A program made the position numbers and the translations under genes. Below are positions 32,883 through 40,922 of a stretch of 64,000 nt of DNA, one piece after another. The stretch's first letter is position 1, and every line of letters starts with the position of its first letter. The notes under the pieces are model-generated. The model did no database searches, was not told where the DNA came from, and saw only the letters and a program-made list of their open reading frames with translations. Source of the DNA: Chloracidobacterium sp. (GTDB taxonomy: Bacteria > Acidobacteriota > Blastocatellia > Pyrinomonadales > Pyrinomonadaceae); contig JADJJY010000004.1 in the NCBI GenBank assembly GCA_016706275.1, forward strand, positions 62,001 to 126,000, read 5' to 3'.

Positions 32883-33197
32883 ATGTCAACAAACATTACA
32901 CCACTACACGATCGCGTCATTATCCGTCGCATCGAAGACAACGTTAACCAGACCGCGGGCGGGCTTTATATCCCTGACACGGCAAAGGAAAAACCGCAAG
33001 AGGGCGAGGTTATCGCTGCCGGTGCAGGTAAATATAAAGAAGACGGCACGCGTCAGGCTTTGGACGTCAAAGCCGGCGACCGCGTTCTGTTCGGCAAGTA
33101 TTCGGGCAGCGAGATCAAACTCGACGGCGACGAATTCATCATCATGCGCGAAGACGAGATCCTCGGCATCATTTCACGCGCAGGAGCAGCGGCTTAA
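32883..33197 (+). CDS. groES: Co-chaperonin GroES
   Basis: 104 aa. PLHDRVIIRRIE at the start, the mobile loop around NQTAGGLYIPDTAKEKPQEG and the roof/core stretch KAGDRVLFGKYSGSEIKLDG are all present. It forms the heptameric lid of the GroEL cage. An AGGAG lies 9-10 nt before the ATG. First gene of the CIRCE-controlled operon; groEL follows after 120 nt holding a repeat-derived hairpin. Confidence 0.98.
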   Translation: MSTNITPLHDRVIIRRIEDNVNQTAGGLYIPDTAKEKPQEGEVIAAGAGKYKEDGTRQALDVKAGDRVLFGKYSGSEIKLDGDEFIIMREDEILGIISRAGAAA

Positions 33198-33202
33198 GCA
33201 GT

Positions 33203-33299
33203 TCATTGAGTTTATTGAGTCTTTTGAGTTCATTGAGAACTGGGCGCAATAAACTCTCAACGAACTCAACAAACTTTCAAAGAACTCAACAAACTTTTT
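33203..33299. repeat. Imperfect inverted repeat between groES and groEL
   Basis: A left block of TTGAGTT/ATTGAG phrases (33203-33240) pairs imperfectly with a right block of CTCAACGAACTCAACAAACT phrases (33252-33297). The same phrase family occurs inside the acyl ligase gene at 9329-9381. It could form a long hairpin in the groE mRNA. Confidence 0.75.
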
Positions 33300-33317
33300 T
33301 TACGGAGTAAAAACAAA

Positions 33318-34961
33318 ATGGCTAAACAAGTAGTACACGGAGAAGAATCACGCGCAGCTATCCTGCGTGGTGTTAATCAGCTCGCGGACGCAGTGAAAGT
33401 TACACTGGGGCCGAAAGGGCGTAACGTAGTTATCGACAAGAAATTCGGCTCGCCGACGATCACCAAAGACGGGGTCACGGTCGCCAAAGAGATCGAATTA
33501 AAAGACACCCTCGAAAACATGGGAGCACAGATGGTTCGCGAAGTCGCTTCGAAAACCAGCGACGTAGCCGGTGACGGCACGACGACCGCGACGGTTCTGG
33601 CACAGGCGATCTTCAAAGAAGGCGTCCGCACAGTTGCTGCCGGTGCAAACCCGATGGCTCTCAAACGCGGCATCGAAAAAGCAGTCGCAGCCGTAGTTGC
33701 TGAGATCCACACGATGGCAAAGCCCGTCTCGGGCGATTCGATCGCACAGGTCGGCACGGTTTCGGCTAACGGCGACAAAACGATCGGCACGATCATCGCT
33801 GAAGCGATGGACAAGGTCGGCAAAGACGGCGTTATCACCGTCGAAGAGTCGAAAACGATGGACACGCTTCTCGAAGTCGTCGAGGGCATGCAGTTTGACC
33901 GCGGCTATCTTTCGCCGTATTTCGTCACCGACGCCGACCGTATGGAAGCCGTCCTCGACGAGCCTTACATCCTGATCAACGAGAAAAAGATCTCGAACAT
34001 GCGCGATCTGCTTCCTATTCTTGAGCAGGTAGCAAAAATGGGCCGTCCGATGCTCATCATTGCCGAAGACGTTGACGGCGAGGCACTCGCAACCCTGGTT
34101 GTGAACAAGCTTCGCGGAACCTTGAACGTTGCTGCTGTCAAAGCACCCGGCTTCGGCGATCGCCGCAAGGCAATGCTCGAAGACATCGCGGTCCTCACGG
34201 GCGGCAAGGTCATCTCTGAGGATCTCGGCATCAAGCTCGAGACCATCACTCTCGAAGACCTCGGCAAAGCCAAGAAAGTTACCATCGACAAGGAAAACAC
34301 AACCGTCGTCGAAGGTGCCGGCAGCGGCGAAGCGATCGACGGACGCATCAAAACGATCCGCAACCAGATCGAAGACACGACCAGCGACTATGACCGTGAA
34401 AAACTGCAGGAGCGTCTGGCGAAACTCGTCGGCGGTGTTGCCGTGATCAAGGTCGGTGCCGCTACCGAGACCGAGATGAAGGAAAAGAAAGCTCGTGTCG
34501 AAGACGCAATGCACGCAACCCGTGCGGCTGTCGAAGAAGGCATCGTGGCTGGAGGCGGAGTCGCTCTGGTCCGCGCATCGCGTGTTCTCGACAACTTCAA
34601 CACCGAAAGCGAGGACACCGACGAACAGATCGGCGTCAGCATCGTCCGTCGTGCTCTTGAGGAGCCGCTTCGCCAGATCGCCGGCAACGCCGGTATGGAA
34701 GGCGCAGTGGTCGTCGGCAAGGTCCGCGAAGGCGACGACAGCTTTGGCTTTAACGCAGCGACCGAGAAGTACGAAGATCTCGTCGCAGCCGGTGTCATCG
34801 ACCCCGCAAAGGTCACCCGCACCGCTCTCCAAAACGCAGCCTCGATCGCCGGCCTCATGCTGACGACCGAAGCCATGATCGCCGACGTCCAGGACGACAA
34901 GGGCGGCGACCCAATGGCCGGCATGGGCGGCATGGGCGGCGGCATGGGAATGGGAATGTAA
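33318..34961 (+). CDS. groEL: Chaperonin GroEL
   Basis: 547 aa, full length. ATP site motifs TLGPKGRNVVIDKKFGSPTI and DVAGDGTTTATVLAQAI, the apical domain, and AAVEEGIVAGGGVALVRA are intact. It ends in the usual GGM tail (MGGMGGGMGMGM). A GGAG lies 9 nt before the ATG. Role: ATP-driven protein folding in the cytosol with GroES. Transcribed from the CIRCE promoter. Confidence 0.99.
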   Translation: MAKQVVHGEESRAAILRGVNQLADAVKVTLGPKGRNVVIDKKFGSPTITKDGVTVAKEIELKDTLENMGAQMVREVASKTSDVAGDGTTTATVLAQAIFKEGVRTVAAGANPMALKRGIEKAVAAVVAEIHTMAKPVSGDSIAQVGTVSANGDKTIGTIIAEAMDKVGKDGVITVEESKTMDTLLEVVEGMQFDRGYLSPYFVTDADRMEAVLDEPYILINEKKISNMRDLLPILEQVAKMGRPMLIIAEDVDGEALATLVVNKLRGTLNVAAVKAPGFGDRRKAMLEDIAVLTGGKVISEDLGIKLETITLEDLGKAKKVTIDKENTTVVEGAGSGEAIDGRIKTIRNQIEDTTSDYDREKLQERLAKLVGGVAVIKVGAATETEMKEKKARVEDAMHATRAAVEEGIVAGGGVALVRASRVLDNFNTESEDTDEQIGVSIVRRALEEPLRQIAGNAGMEGAVVVGKVREGDDSFGFNAATEKYEDLVAAGVIDPAKVTRTALQNAASIAGLMLTTEAMIADVQDDKGGDPMAGMGGMGGGMGMGM

Positions 34962-34966
34962 TCCTA

Positions 34967-35028
34967 TAGCTCCCCTCAGTTGCGGAAGCCTGCACGACAG
35001 TAAGGGCGTTCTTATCCGAGGGGAGCTA
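34967..35028. repeat. Hairpin enclosing a half-copy of the 81-142 repeat
   Basis: Perfect 11-bp arms (TAGCTCCCCTC and GAGGGGAGCTA) enclose GCGGAAGCCTGCACGACAGT followed by AAGGGCGT, which matches one arm of the inverted repeat at window position 81. There is no T-run, so it is not an obvious terminator. Confidence 0.75.
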
Positions 35029-35092
35029 CATCATTCCAAGGCGAGTCATCACACTTGCTACGGACTGTAGTTTTAGTCCGCACGTAAATAGG

Positions 35093-35132
35093 AAAGGCTT
35101 CGTCTAACGTTCGTTGGGCGAAGCCTTTTTTT
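35093..35132 (+). terminator. Terminator of the groE operon
   Basis: A long stem (AAAGGCTTCG with CGAAGCCTTT, extended by CTAACG with CGTTGG) around a TTCG-type tip, then eight T residues. It ends 18 nt before the DUF4145 start. Confidence 0.88.
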
Positions 35133-35149
35133 TGAGAGCCAAATATGAT

Positions 35150-35800
35150 ATGAAATGTCCACACTGTCTTGAGAATTTTCACGCGAAAATGAAAGAAACG
35201 ATGATCACCGAAGATACGGCGGGTCATTGGGCAGCAGCCTCTTGTATTTGCCCCGCATGCTCTAAGGCAGTAATCTTCCTTGCACGGGGGCGGCCGAATG
35301 ACGCAGCCACTTCCTTGGAAAACGTTTACGACAGCACCTTGGTGCGGCCCCGAGGTTCGAACCGTCCGCCCTGTCCGGCCGATGTTCCAGCAGAAATCGC
35401 AGAAGATTATTCGGAGGCATGTCTAGTAATGAACGACTCCCCAAAGGCCTCCGCCGCCCTGGGGCGGCGAGCTCTTCAACACTTACTGCGAGCGTCCGCG
35501 GGGGTTAAGAAGTCAGACTTGTCTAACGAAATACAAGAACTATTAGATTCTGAAAAACTACCGACCCATATCGCCGAAAACATTGATGCTATTAGGAACA
35601 TTGGGAACTTTTCTGCTCATCCGCAAAAGAGTAGCAGCACGGGCGAGATACTTCCCGTAGAGCCTCATGAGGCCGAGTGGACGCTGGAGGTGTTGGAGCA
35701 GTTGTTCGACTTCTACTATGTCCAACCTGCGAAGGCAAAGGCGAAGCGTGATGCATTGAACGCGAAATTAGCTGAGGCCGGAAAGCCGCCAATGAAGTAA
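35150..35800 (+). CDS. DUF4145 zinc-ribbon protein
   Basis: 216 aa from ATG 35150; the upstream in-frame extension runs through the terminator and is rejected. An N-terminal zinc ribbon (CPHC at 3-6, CPAC at about 36-39) precedes a helical DUF4145 domain (SEACLVMNDSPKASAALGRR, NIDAIRNIGNFSAHP). Known: DUF4145 is found in restriction-associated and other defence contexts but also alone; function undefined. Here it is followed 11 nt later by a membrane protein, probably co-transcribed. Codon use is more relaxed than in groEL, in line with an accessory gene. Confidence 0.75.
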   Translation: MKCPHCLENFHAKMKETMITEDTAGHWAAASCICPACSKAVIFLARGRPNDAATSLENVYDSTLVRPRGSNRPPCPADVPAEIAEDYSEACLVMNDSPKASAALGRRALQHLLRASAGVKKSDLSNEIQELLDSEKLPTHIAENIDAIRNIGNFSAHPQKSSSTGEILPVEPHEAEWTLEVLEQLFDFYYVQPAKAKAKRDALNAKLAEAGKPPMK

Positions 35801-35811
35801 TCAGCAACAGG

Positions 35812-36606
35812 TTGAACCTATACATTACTGTGTCAGGAAATTCGAAGCCATATATCGTTATCTTTCTTACCGCTCTCGTTGGCATTCTCCTCATTTGGGT
35901 GGTGTGTCTCAACTACATTCCACTTGAAAAAGATCGCGTTCCTGCCTTTTTGACTGCGGCCGTTAGCTATCTGGTTTTGATGGCAATGTTCGTCCAGACC
36001 TACATTTACAAAAAGCAATCGGACACGATGCAAGATGGACTTGCTCGTACCGACAGGATTATTGCGCAGAACACAGAACTTGTTGGCACAATGAAGGCTC
36101 AAGTAGATTTGATGGAAGATAGCTTGGCCCAAGCCGATGAAGCGGTGGAACAAAGTAAACAGACATTGATTTATTCTCAGAGAGCATACGTAACCGCCGG
36201 CGTTGTAGAGGTCGTTCACAACTTCGAAAAAAGCAAATTTGTTTTGAAAATTGAGAATTTCGGGCGAACACCGGCCAACAATGTCGTCATTTTCTGGAAT
36301 ATCGCGCTGCTGCAAGAAGCACCTGAATGCTGTCGAGTGCACGAGGGCGCGATTTGGGACGTGGGGACTATGACGAGCATCGGAGTTATTGCACCAGAAG
36401 AATACCCTGAATTTCCAGTACCCTTTGTGGCCCAAGATAAAAGTGCGGATTGGAAATACGGAACGACGCAGTGGTATTGCTGGGGAATGATCGAATATAC
36501 GGATATTTTTCGAGATGGACGCCGGAAGTCTCATTTCGCTTTCGTCCACTGCGCAAACGACGGCTCCAAAGCCCGTCAGTGTGAAGCAGGTAATGAGGCA
36601 TATTAA
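35812..36606 (+). CDS. Two-helix membrane protein with coiled coil
   Basis: 264 aa from a TTG at 35812 (a GTG at 35830 is an alternative). Two membrane segments (about 13-33 and 43-63), then a coiled-coil stretch (about 65-120, DTMQDGLARTDRIIAQNTEL and following) and a beta-rich C-terminal domain (AYVTAGVVEVVHNFEKSKFV onward). This layout is common in uncharacterised membrane proteins near phage or accessory genes. No motif gives a function. Probably one transcript with the DUF4145 gene. Confidence 0.6.
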   Translation: MNLYITVSGNSKPYIVIFLTALVGILLIWVVCLNYIPLEKDRVPAFLTAAVSYLVLMAMFVQTYIYKKQSDTMQDGLARTDRIIAQNTELVGTMKAQVDLMEDSLAQADEAVEQSKQTLIYSQRAYVTAGVVEVVHNFEKSKFVLKIENFGRTPANNVVIFWNIALLQEAPECCRVHEGAIWDVGTMTSIGVIAPEEYPEFPVPFVAQDKSADWKYGTTQWYCWGMIEYTDIFRDGRRKSHFAFVHCANDGSKARQCEAGNEAY

Positions 36607-36616
36607 GGCGAAAGAC

Positions 36617-36673
36617 GGGGTCAGGCCTGCGATATTGCGATTCGACGTCGAGGGGCATACCGAATCGCAATAT
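36617..36673. repeat. GGGGTCAGGCCTGC motif with 13-bp hairpin
   Basis: The 14-nt motif at 36617-36630 is followed by a perfect 13-bp inverted repeat (36632-36644 with 36661-36673). Confidence 0.8.
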
Positions 36674-36690
36674 TCAAGATAAAATTGAGG

Positions 36691-37065
36691 ATGCCAATTT
36701 ATATGAGAACGGGTGTCGTAACTATATTTCTTCTGGCAATTTTGTTTTGTTCGTGTCGGGAGGCGAGCGAACCGTATACCCTCGTCTATTTTTCAGCTGA
36801 CGCGAGCAGCAAGGGCCACATAAGCATTTGGAGAATTCCGGGTCCGACTAATACCAACTGGTTCGTTGACCAAGGGACGGACAAACACAGCCTTCATTCA
36901 AACTTCGAACAAATGGTAACTCGTGTTGGTCTCCGAAGCGAGCGGACCAACAGAGGTTTGAAGATCTATGGCGAGGATTTCAAATTGTACTTTGAGTTTA
37001 CGCCCGTACCCGAAGTAGCGTGTTTCGATAAGTGGAATATGAATGTCGCGTGCCCGCTCAACTAG
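36691..37065 (+). CDS. Small exported protein, possible lipoprotein
   Basis: 124 aa from ATG 36691 (AGG just upstream; other in-frame starts at 36685 and 36703). A hydrophobic leader ends in LLAILFCSCREA, a weak lipobox candidate. The mature part is about 100 residues with no known family. Located between copies of the GGGGTCAGGCCTGC repeat. Confidence 0.5.
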   Translation: MPIYMRTGVVTIFLLAILFCSCREASEPYTLVYFSADASSKGHISIWRIPGPTNTNWFVDQGTDKHSLHSNFEQMVTRVGLRSERTNRGLKIYGEDFKLYFEFTPVPEVACFDKWNMNVACPLN

Positions 37066-37071
37066 AAGACT

Positions 37072-37167
37072 CGGCGTCAGGCCTGCGACGTAGCAAATGC
37101 ACAGTTAAAAATCACAATGCATAATGTTTAAGTCTGCGAAACGGACGGCATATTTGTAGCCCCACGG
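37072..37167. repeat. Composite dispersed repeat, copy A
   Basis: CGGCGTCAGGCCTGCGACGT, an AATGCACAG/CACAATGCATAATG block, then TCTGCGAAACGGACGGCATA and TTTGTAGCCC. Copies B (37699-37797) and C (37829-37968) have the same order of blocks. Confidence 0.85.
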
Positions 37168-37174
37168 TATAGAC

Positions 37175-37660
37175 TCACACGGTCTCGTCGGCCTTGGGTC
37201 GGCTAAGGATAAATAGCAGGGCGGCGGGAAAGGCGAGGAGGAATATCAGGTTTACGATAATTAAGACCCATTGAAAGACCGGCTCTTGAGCAAAAGGCAG
37301 TTCCGTCATAGTTTGAATAACCCTCTGTGCCGCGATCACATACGCGAAAATCCAGATAATGCCTAATACTGCGGTTAATTGAGCGATTCGGCGGGCGAGC
37401 GGCGAGCCACGATAAATGTAAAACCCGGTAACGACAAAGACCACTCCGCCAGCGATCATAAATGGAAAATAAGTGATCCAAGTCGTATGGATAGCACGCA
37501 TCATTTCTTCGAAGTGAGCGGGACCCGGCGGCGTCGATGACATCATCATCCGCTTAAACGCGACCATCGCTAAACTAAACGCCCCAAATCCCGCCATGCA
37601 GAGCCCAACGAGCGCCGTTAGTATCCCCGCAACCTTATCGCTCCTAAGCGAATTCATCAT
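37175..37660 (-). CDS. Four-helix membrane protein
   Basis: 161 aa with four membrane segments (about 10-35, 58-80, 88-108, 125-153). No recognised domain; a cytosolic C-terminus ends RPKADETV. It is flanked on both sides by copies of the composite repeat, so it may have been isolated by repeat activity. Confidence 0.6.
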   Translation of the reverse strand: MMNSLRSDKVAGILTALVGLCMAGFGAFSLAMVAFKRMMMSSTPPGPAHFEEMMRAIHTTWITYFPFMIAGGVVFVVTGFYIYRGSPLARRIAQLTAVLGIIWIFAYVIAAQRVIQTMTELPFAQEPVFQWVLIIVNLIFLLAFPAALLFILSRPKADETV

Positions 37661-37698
37661 TTCACAATCCTACACCAAACCCGGCAAACAAAAGAATC

Positions 37699-37797
37699 GG
37701 GGTCAGGTCTGCGACGTAACAAATGCACAGTTCAAAATGCACAATGCATAATGTTTAAGTCCGCGAACCGGACGGCATATTTGTAGCCCACAGTGCG
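37699..37797. repeat. Composite dispersed repeat, copy B
   Basis: Same block order as copy A: GGGGTCAGGTCTGCGACGTA, ATGCACAATGCATAATG, and a CGCGAACCGGACGGCATATT block with TTGTAGCCCA. Confidence 0.88.
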
Positions 37798-37828
37798 AAC
37801 TTGGCGTAAGAATCGGGGTCAAAGAATC

Positions 37829-37968
37829 GGGGTCAGGCCTGCGACGTAACAAATGCACAGTTCAAAATGCACAATGCTCTTTTCAGTGCACAATGCAGAA
37901 TGCACAATGCAAAATTCCTGAGTCTGCGAAGCGGACGGCATATTTGTAGCCCAAAGTGCGAACGGTGG
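37829..37968. repeat. Composite dispersed repeat, copy C (expanded)
   Basis: Same head and tail as copies A and B but with the GCACAATGC block expanded (several AATGCACAATGCAGAATG-like units). The 37661-38365 stretch holds no gene; it consists of copies B and C, the large palindrome at 38016 and short hairpins near 38205 (CATCGGGCGTAAGCCCGATG) and 38335 (CCCCGTG...CACGGGG). Confidence 0.88.
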
Positions 37969-38015
37969 GAACGGCACCAACCAAACCCACGAGCCGTTGG
38001 GACCGGCGGCATATT

Positions 38016-38145
38016 GCTCCCCTCCTTACGAAGGAGGGGTGGCACGCGTTTTTTGCGTGACGGGGTGGTTCTCTCGTTGAATGGAAGCCAAGAAAAGAAC
38101 CACCCCCCGGCTACCGCCGTACCCCTCCTTCGTAAGGAGGGGAGC
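38016..38145. repeat. Large nested palindrome
   Basis: Outer arms of 25 nt (GCTCCCCTCCTTACGAAGGA plus GGGGT, and the reverse complement) and inner matching blocks (GGGGTGGTTCT). Each arm is itself a small hairpin (CCCTCCTTACGAAGGAGGG). Looks like a non-coding mobile palindrome. Confidence 0.85.
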
Positions 38146-38365
38146 CTGAAGTCACCGTCTCCGACGGTTCGGGTCTTCAGTCCGCGAAGCGGACGGCAGA
38201 ATAAAGCATCGGGCGTAAGCCCGATGTCAGGCCGCATTCATATCAAAAGCCCGCGTTGGCGGGCGACAGACCTTCACGCTAAAAACAATACGCTGCCGCT
38301 ATCTTCGATAGCTCGATCACATTATCAACCCCGATCCCCGTGCTCACACACGGGGCTTTATGCTT

Positions 38366-39481
38366 TCACCGTCTCCGACGGTTCAAGAATCGGGGTCCGT
38401 TTTCGGCCTTTACCCATTGTTGTTTCTTGTAGTCGTACGTGATCTTGCCGCCGGATGCGACCCAGGCGTCGAGTTTGGCTTGGTGGGCGCGTTGGCGGGC
38501 CTCTTGCTTTCTCGTTTCTGTAACGCTCGCTTCTATTTCGGAGGTCCACTGGCTGTAGAGCCTTTGGGCCTGGGATTTTGAGATCTCGATCTCGGCGGCG
38601 ATCTGGCGAAAGGTCTTGCCACCGCGATCGTGCATACGCTTGATCTCAACGATCTGCTCAAGCGTCTCGTCGTCGATCTCGGGCGGTTCGAGCACCACTC
38701 CGAGCATACCGTCGTCGAGCTCTTCGATCCGGTAGCGGAGCTTGTTTTTCTCGGTCCAGACCTTTTCGCCCGAGCGCGAACGCGTTTGGATGACCTGGCC
38801 GTCGTATAGGGCAAACACGCTGTCCGCGACGCCGCACAACACCCGCGAACGCCGCAGCCCGCGTTCGGGCGACTGGTTTTCGTAAACGAACGGATACGTG
38901 TCGGCCAGCACCAATACGGAAACATTTCGATCGACCGTCATCTGCCGCAGGGCGTGCATCAACGCGAGAGCCTCTTGCGTACCGTCCGCCGTGCGTGAAA
39001 CGAGCGAAAGATCGTCGATGATCACCGCCCGAAATCCCCATCTCGCGACCATCTCAGCCACAAATTCAAACAGGTCTTCGCCGTCAAACGGTGTCTCGCG
39101 ATACAGATTTCCGTCAAATTTATACTCCGCATACCGCTCGCGAAACTGCTTTTCGCTCAAAACGAGGTCGATATACAGCGTTTTCATCCGTTTTTTCTGC
39201 CTTTTCGATCTTAAATTGTGCATTGTGCACTCTGCATTTTGCATTGACGCGCCATTTTGCATTAGCGGCTCGCCGCGAGCGAGCGACTCCGCGATCTGCA
39301 CCGCCAGCACGCTCTTACCCGAACCCGGCTCACCAAAGAGCAACGCGAGTTCCCCCTCACGCCAGCACACGTCAAACAAAGCCTCAGGCGGCCGTCGCTC
39401 GCGCCCCTTCACCGCATCTTTTGCCCGTCGCGGCACAAGTCGCGGTATCTCAGATCGCATTGTAGGCGCGGGGCTTGACAT
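38366..39481 (-). CDS. RepA/DnaB-like P-loop ATPase with C-terminal HTH
   Basis: 371 aa. A RecA-fold ATPase of the AAA_25/RepA type: Walker A GEPGSGKSVLAVQIAESLA (about 51-69), Walker B AVIIDDLSLVSR (about 157), then LADTYPFVYE. The C-terminal third has a helix-turn-helix (GKTFRQIAAEIEISKSQAQR) and a basic tail. Relatives occur on plasmids, phages and chromosomal islands as helicase-like or regulatory ATPases. Residues about 78-91 (NGASMQNAECTMHN) are encoded by the same GCACAATGC repeat found in the neighbouring intergenic DNA. A perfect palindrome overlaps the start codon and probably regulates it. Alternative start at 39460. Confidence 0.75.
   Translation of the reverse strand: MSSPAPTMRSEIPRLVPRRAKDAVKGRERRPPEALFDVCWREGELALLFGEPGSGKSVLAVQIAESLARGEPLMQNGASMQNAECTMHNLRSKRQKKRMKTLYIDLVLSEKQFRERYAEYKFDGNLYRETPFDGEDLFEFVAEMVARWGFRAVIIDDLSLVSRTADGTQEALALMHALRQMTVDRNVSVLVLADTYPFVYENQSPERGLRRSRVLCGVADSVFALYDGQVIQTRSRSGEKVWTEKNKLRYRIEELDDGMLGVVLEPPEIDDETLEQIVEIKRMHDRGGKTFRQIAAEIEISKSQAQRLYSQWTSEIEASVTETRKQEARQRAHQAKLDAWVASGGKITYDYKKQQWVKAENGPRFLNRRRR
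39212..39264. repeat. In-frame GCATTGTGCACTCTGCATTT repeat in the ATPase gene
   Basis: Reverse-complement copies of the AATGCACAATGC phrase seen at 37735-37910; here it forms a loop between Walker A and the next strand of the ATPase. Confidence 0.8.
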
Positions 39482-39503
39482 ATATGATACAATGTATCAT
39501 ATA
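39481..39503. promoter_or_regulatory. Perfect 10-3-10 palindrome at the ATPase start
   Basis: TATATGATAC-AAT-GTATCATATA. It abuts and overlaps the start codon of the minus-strand ATPase gene, a position typical of an autorepressor operator. The rest of 39504-39855 has only a terminator at 39631 and no gene. Confidence 0.7.
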
Positions 39504-39630
39504 TGCAACACAGCTTGCAATAATATTGTTTGAAAATTTAAGAAATTCGACGGTTTCGCAAGTCTAAGTCATTACCGCACAATGCTTTCGCTGTCCCAGC
39601 AACTCTTGGGACAGGCCGGGACAGTGCAAC

Positions 39631-39665
39631 AAAGGCCGCGAAGCATAATGCCCGCGGCCTTTTCA
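39631..39665 (+). terminator. GGCCGCGAA-type terminator, copy 1
   Basis: AAAGGCCGCG, a loop with AAGCATAATG, CGCGGCCTTTT. Similar copies at 41604, 42484 and 43083. Confidence 0.75.
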
Positions 39666-39855
39666 TTTGGACTAGCGGCCGGTCATTGGCCGGGATTCTG
39701 TTCGTCAAATTTTGTGATATCCACTTCGTCAATCGACGGGGCTTTTTTGTGTTCCTGACTTTCGCAATTCCCGGATTTGCAAACGATACGTGGATTGGAC
39801 TAATGTCAAGAAAACAACTTAGAGTTTCGAGGTAGTTTGATCCGAGGAGGTTCAT

Positions 39856-40302
39856 ATGATCGAAGTAAAAGCAATGAAGGCGGACGAAGTCGAGGCCGTT
39901 CTTGGCCGCGTTGGGTATGGGCATCTCGGGTGTGCTATGCACAATAAACCTTATGTTCTGCCCATTCATTTCGCGTACGACAGCAAGATGATCTACTTTT
40001 TTACGACCGAAGGCCAGAAAGCGAAAATGATCGATTCTAATCCTGAGGTCTGTCTGCAAGTTGAACAAATCGTCGATAATGAAAATTGGGTGAGTATTAT
40101 CATCTTTGGCGAGGCCGAAAGACTGGAGCATTCATGGGAAGTGGAAAAGGCATATGACTTGGTCAAAGGTGTGAATCCCAATCTCACGCCAGCGCTTAGT
40201 TATCGTTGGTTAGACACCTGGGTACAGGAAGTAAGAGACGACGAAGTGATATATCGCATTACACCGAAAAACACTACCGGACGCCGTGCCGGCACCGTCT
40301 GA
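39856..40302 (+). CDS. Pyridoxamine-5-phosphate oxidase-like flavoprotein (NimA type)
   Basis: 148 aa, FMN-binding split-barrel. GYGHLGCAMHNKPYVLPIHF near residues 20-40 and IYFFTTEGQKAKMIDSNPEV at 46-65 match small FMN-binding proteins of the NimA/PNPOx-like group. A strong GAGGAGG lies 8 nt before the ATG. Known members reduce nitro compounds, bind F420/FMN or haem; substrate not predictable. A monocistronic gene in the repeat-rich stretch. Confidence 0.82.
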   Translation: MIEVKAMKADEVEAVLGRVGYGHLGCAMHNKPYVLPIHFAYDSKMIYFFTTEGQKAKMIDSNPEVCLQVEQIVDNENWVSIIIFGEAERLEHSWEVEKAYDLVKGVNPNLTPALSYRWLDTWVQEVRDDEVIYRITPKNTTGRRAGTV

Positions 40303-40344
40303 TCGCGACCGAACCTTAAATACATACGGGGTCTAAATGCATAC

Positions 40345-40440
40345 GGGGTCTGGCCTGCGATTCCGGCACAAAAGACGTGCCAGTGTTGTTCTCAACCGCC
40401 ACGATTTTGGCACAAACAACAAGCCAATGTTGCGGTAGCC
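40345..40440. repeat. GGGGTCTGGCCTGCGATTC repeat block
   Basis: The head motif is followed by GGCACAAAAGACGTGCCAGT and GTTGTTCTC. The copy at 40923 has the same order of blocks. Confidence 0.75.
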
Positions 40441-40480
40441 CCTAAGCGGGAAACTGCGGCATGAAATACTGATGGATAGT

Positions 40481-40837
40481 CTAAGCGAGGAGCCAACTGA
40501 TCGCTTCGGTCTCGGATGAAGTTACCAGCAGGTCGGCACCTCGATTCTCGGCGGTCAATTCGCCCAATTTGGAAATATGTTCGGCAGGCAGCATGATGGC
40601 AACCTTTAATTGAGGACCGAAAACCTTTGCAAGGTGACACCCGAGGCTAAATTTTTCAGTTTCTGACATCAGGCTGGAATAACCGAACGAATCGACCAAC
40701 ACTTTCTGCCTACGTGCACGGACGGCCTCGGCTTTAATGCGATCGATAAAGGAATACATCTCCGCTGCCGAATGATCGCCGGTGGCTATCAGTTTCAAGT
40801 AGTCAGGATCCTCCACGATCGAAAGTTTATAACTCAT
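40481..40837 (-). CDS. SpoIIAA-like STAS protein
   Basis: 118 aa, cytosolic. Alternating beta-alpha pattern with an N-terminal strand (YLKLIATGDHSAAEMYSFID), a central KVLVDSFGYSSLM strand and a C-terminal SSETEAISWLLA helix. This resembles the SpoIIAA-like STAS group. The phosphorylatable serine of classical anti-sigma antagonists is not clearly identifiable. Function undefined. Confidence 0.6.
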   Translation of the reverse strand: MSYKLSIVEDPDYLKLIATGDHSAAEMYSFIDRIKAEAVRARRQKVLVDSFGYSSLMSETEKFSLGCHLAKVFGPQLKVAIMLPAEHISKLGELTAENRGADLLVTSSETEAISWLLA

Positions 40838-40922
40838 AAAGATTCTCTACAACAGCACGTTATTTAATGGCGTAATTTCTTAGTAACCCTTATTGATATT
40901 AACAGAATGAGGGTCAGACTAC

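Noticed and set aside
33498..34832. 444-codon open frame antisense to groEL
   Set aside because: A product of GC-rich codon bias opposite a certain gene; no motif or ribosome site.
34967..35028. groEL terminator
   Set aside because: The hairpin lacks a T-run; the canonical terminator is at 35093.
35150..36606. Abortive-infection or restriction system
   Set aside because: DUF4145 and the membrane protein have no nuclease, methylase or toxin motif, so a defence call is not supported.
38199..38365. Riboswitch or small RNA in the GC-rich hairpins
   Set aside because: Simple short hairpins within repeat DNA; they match no aptamer I know.
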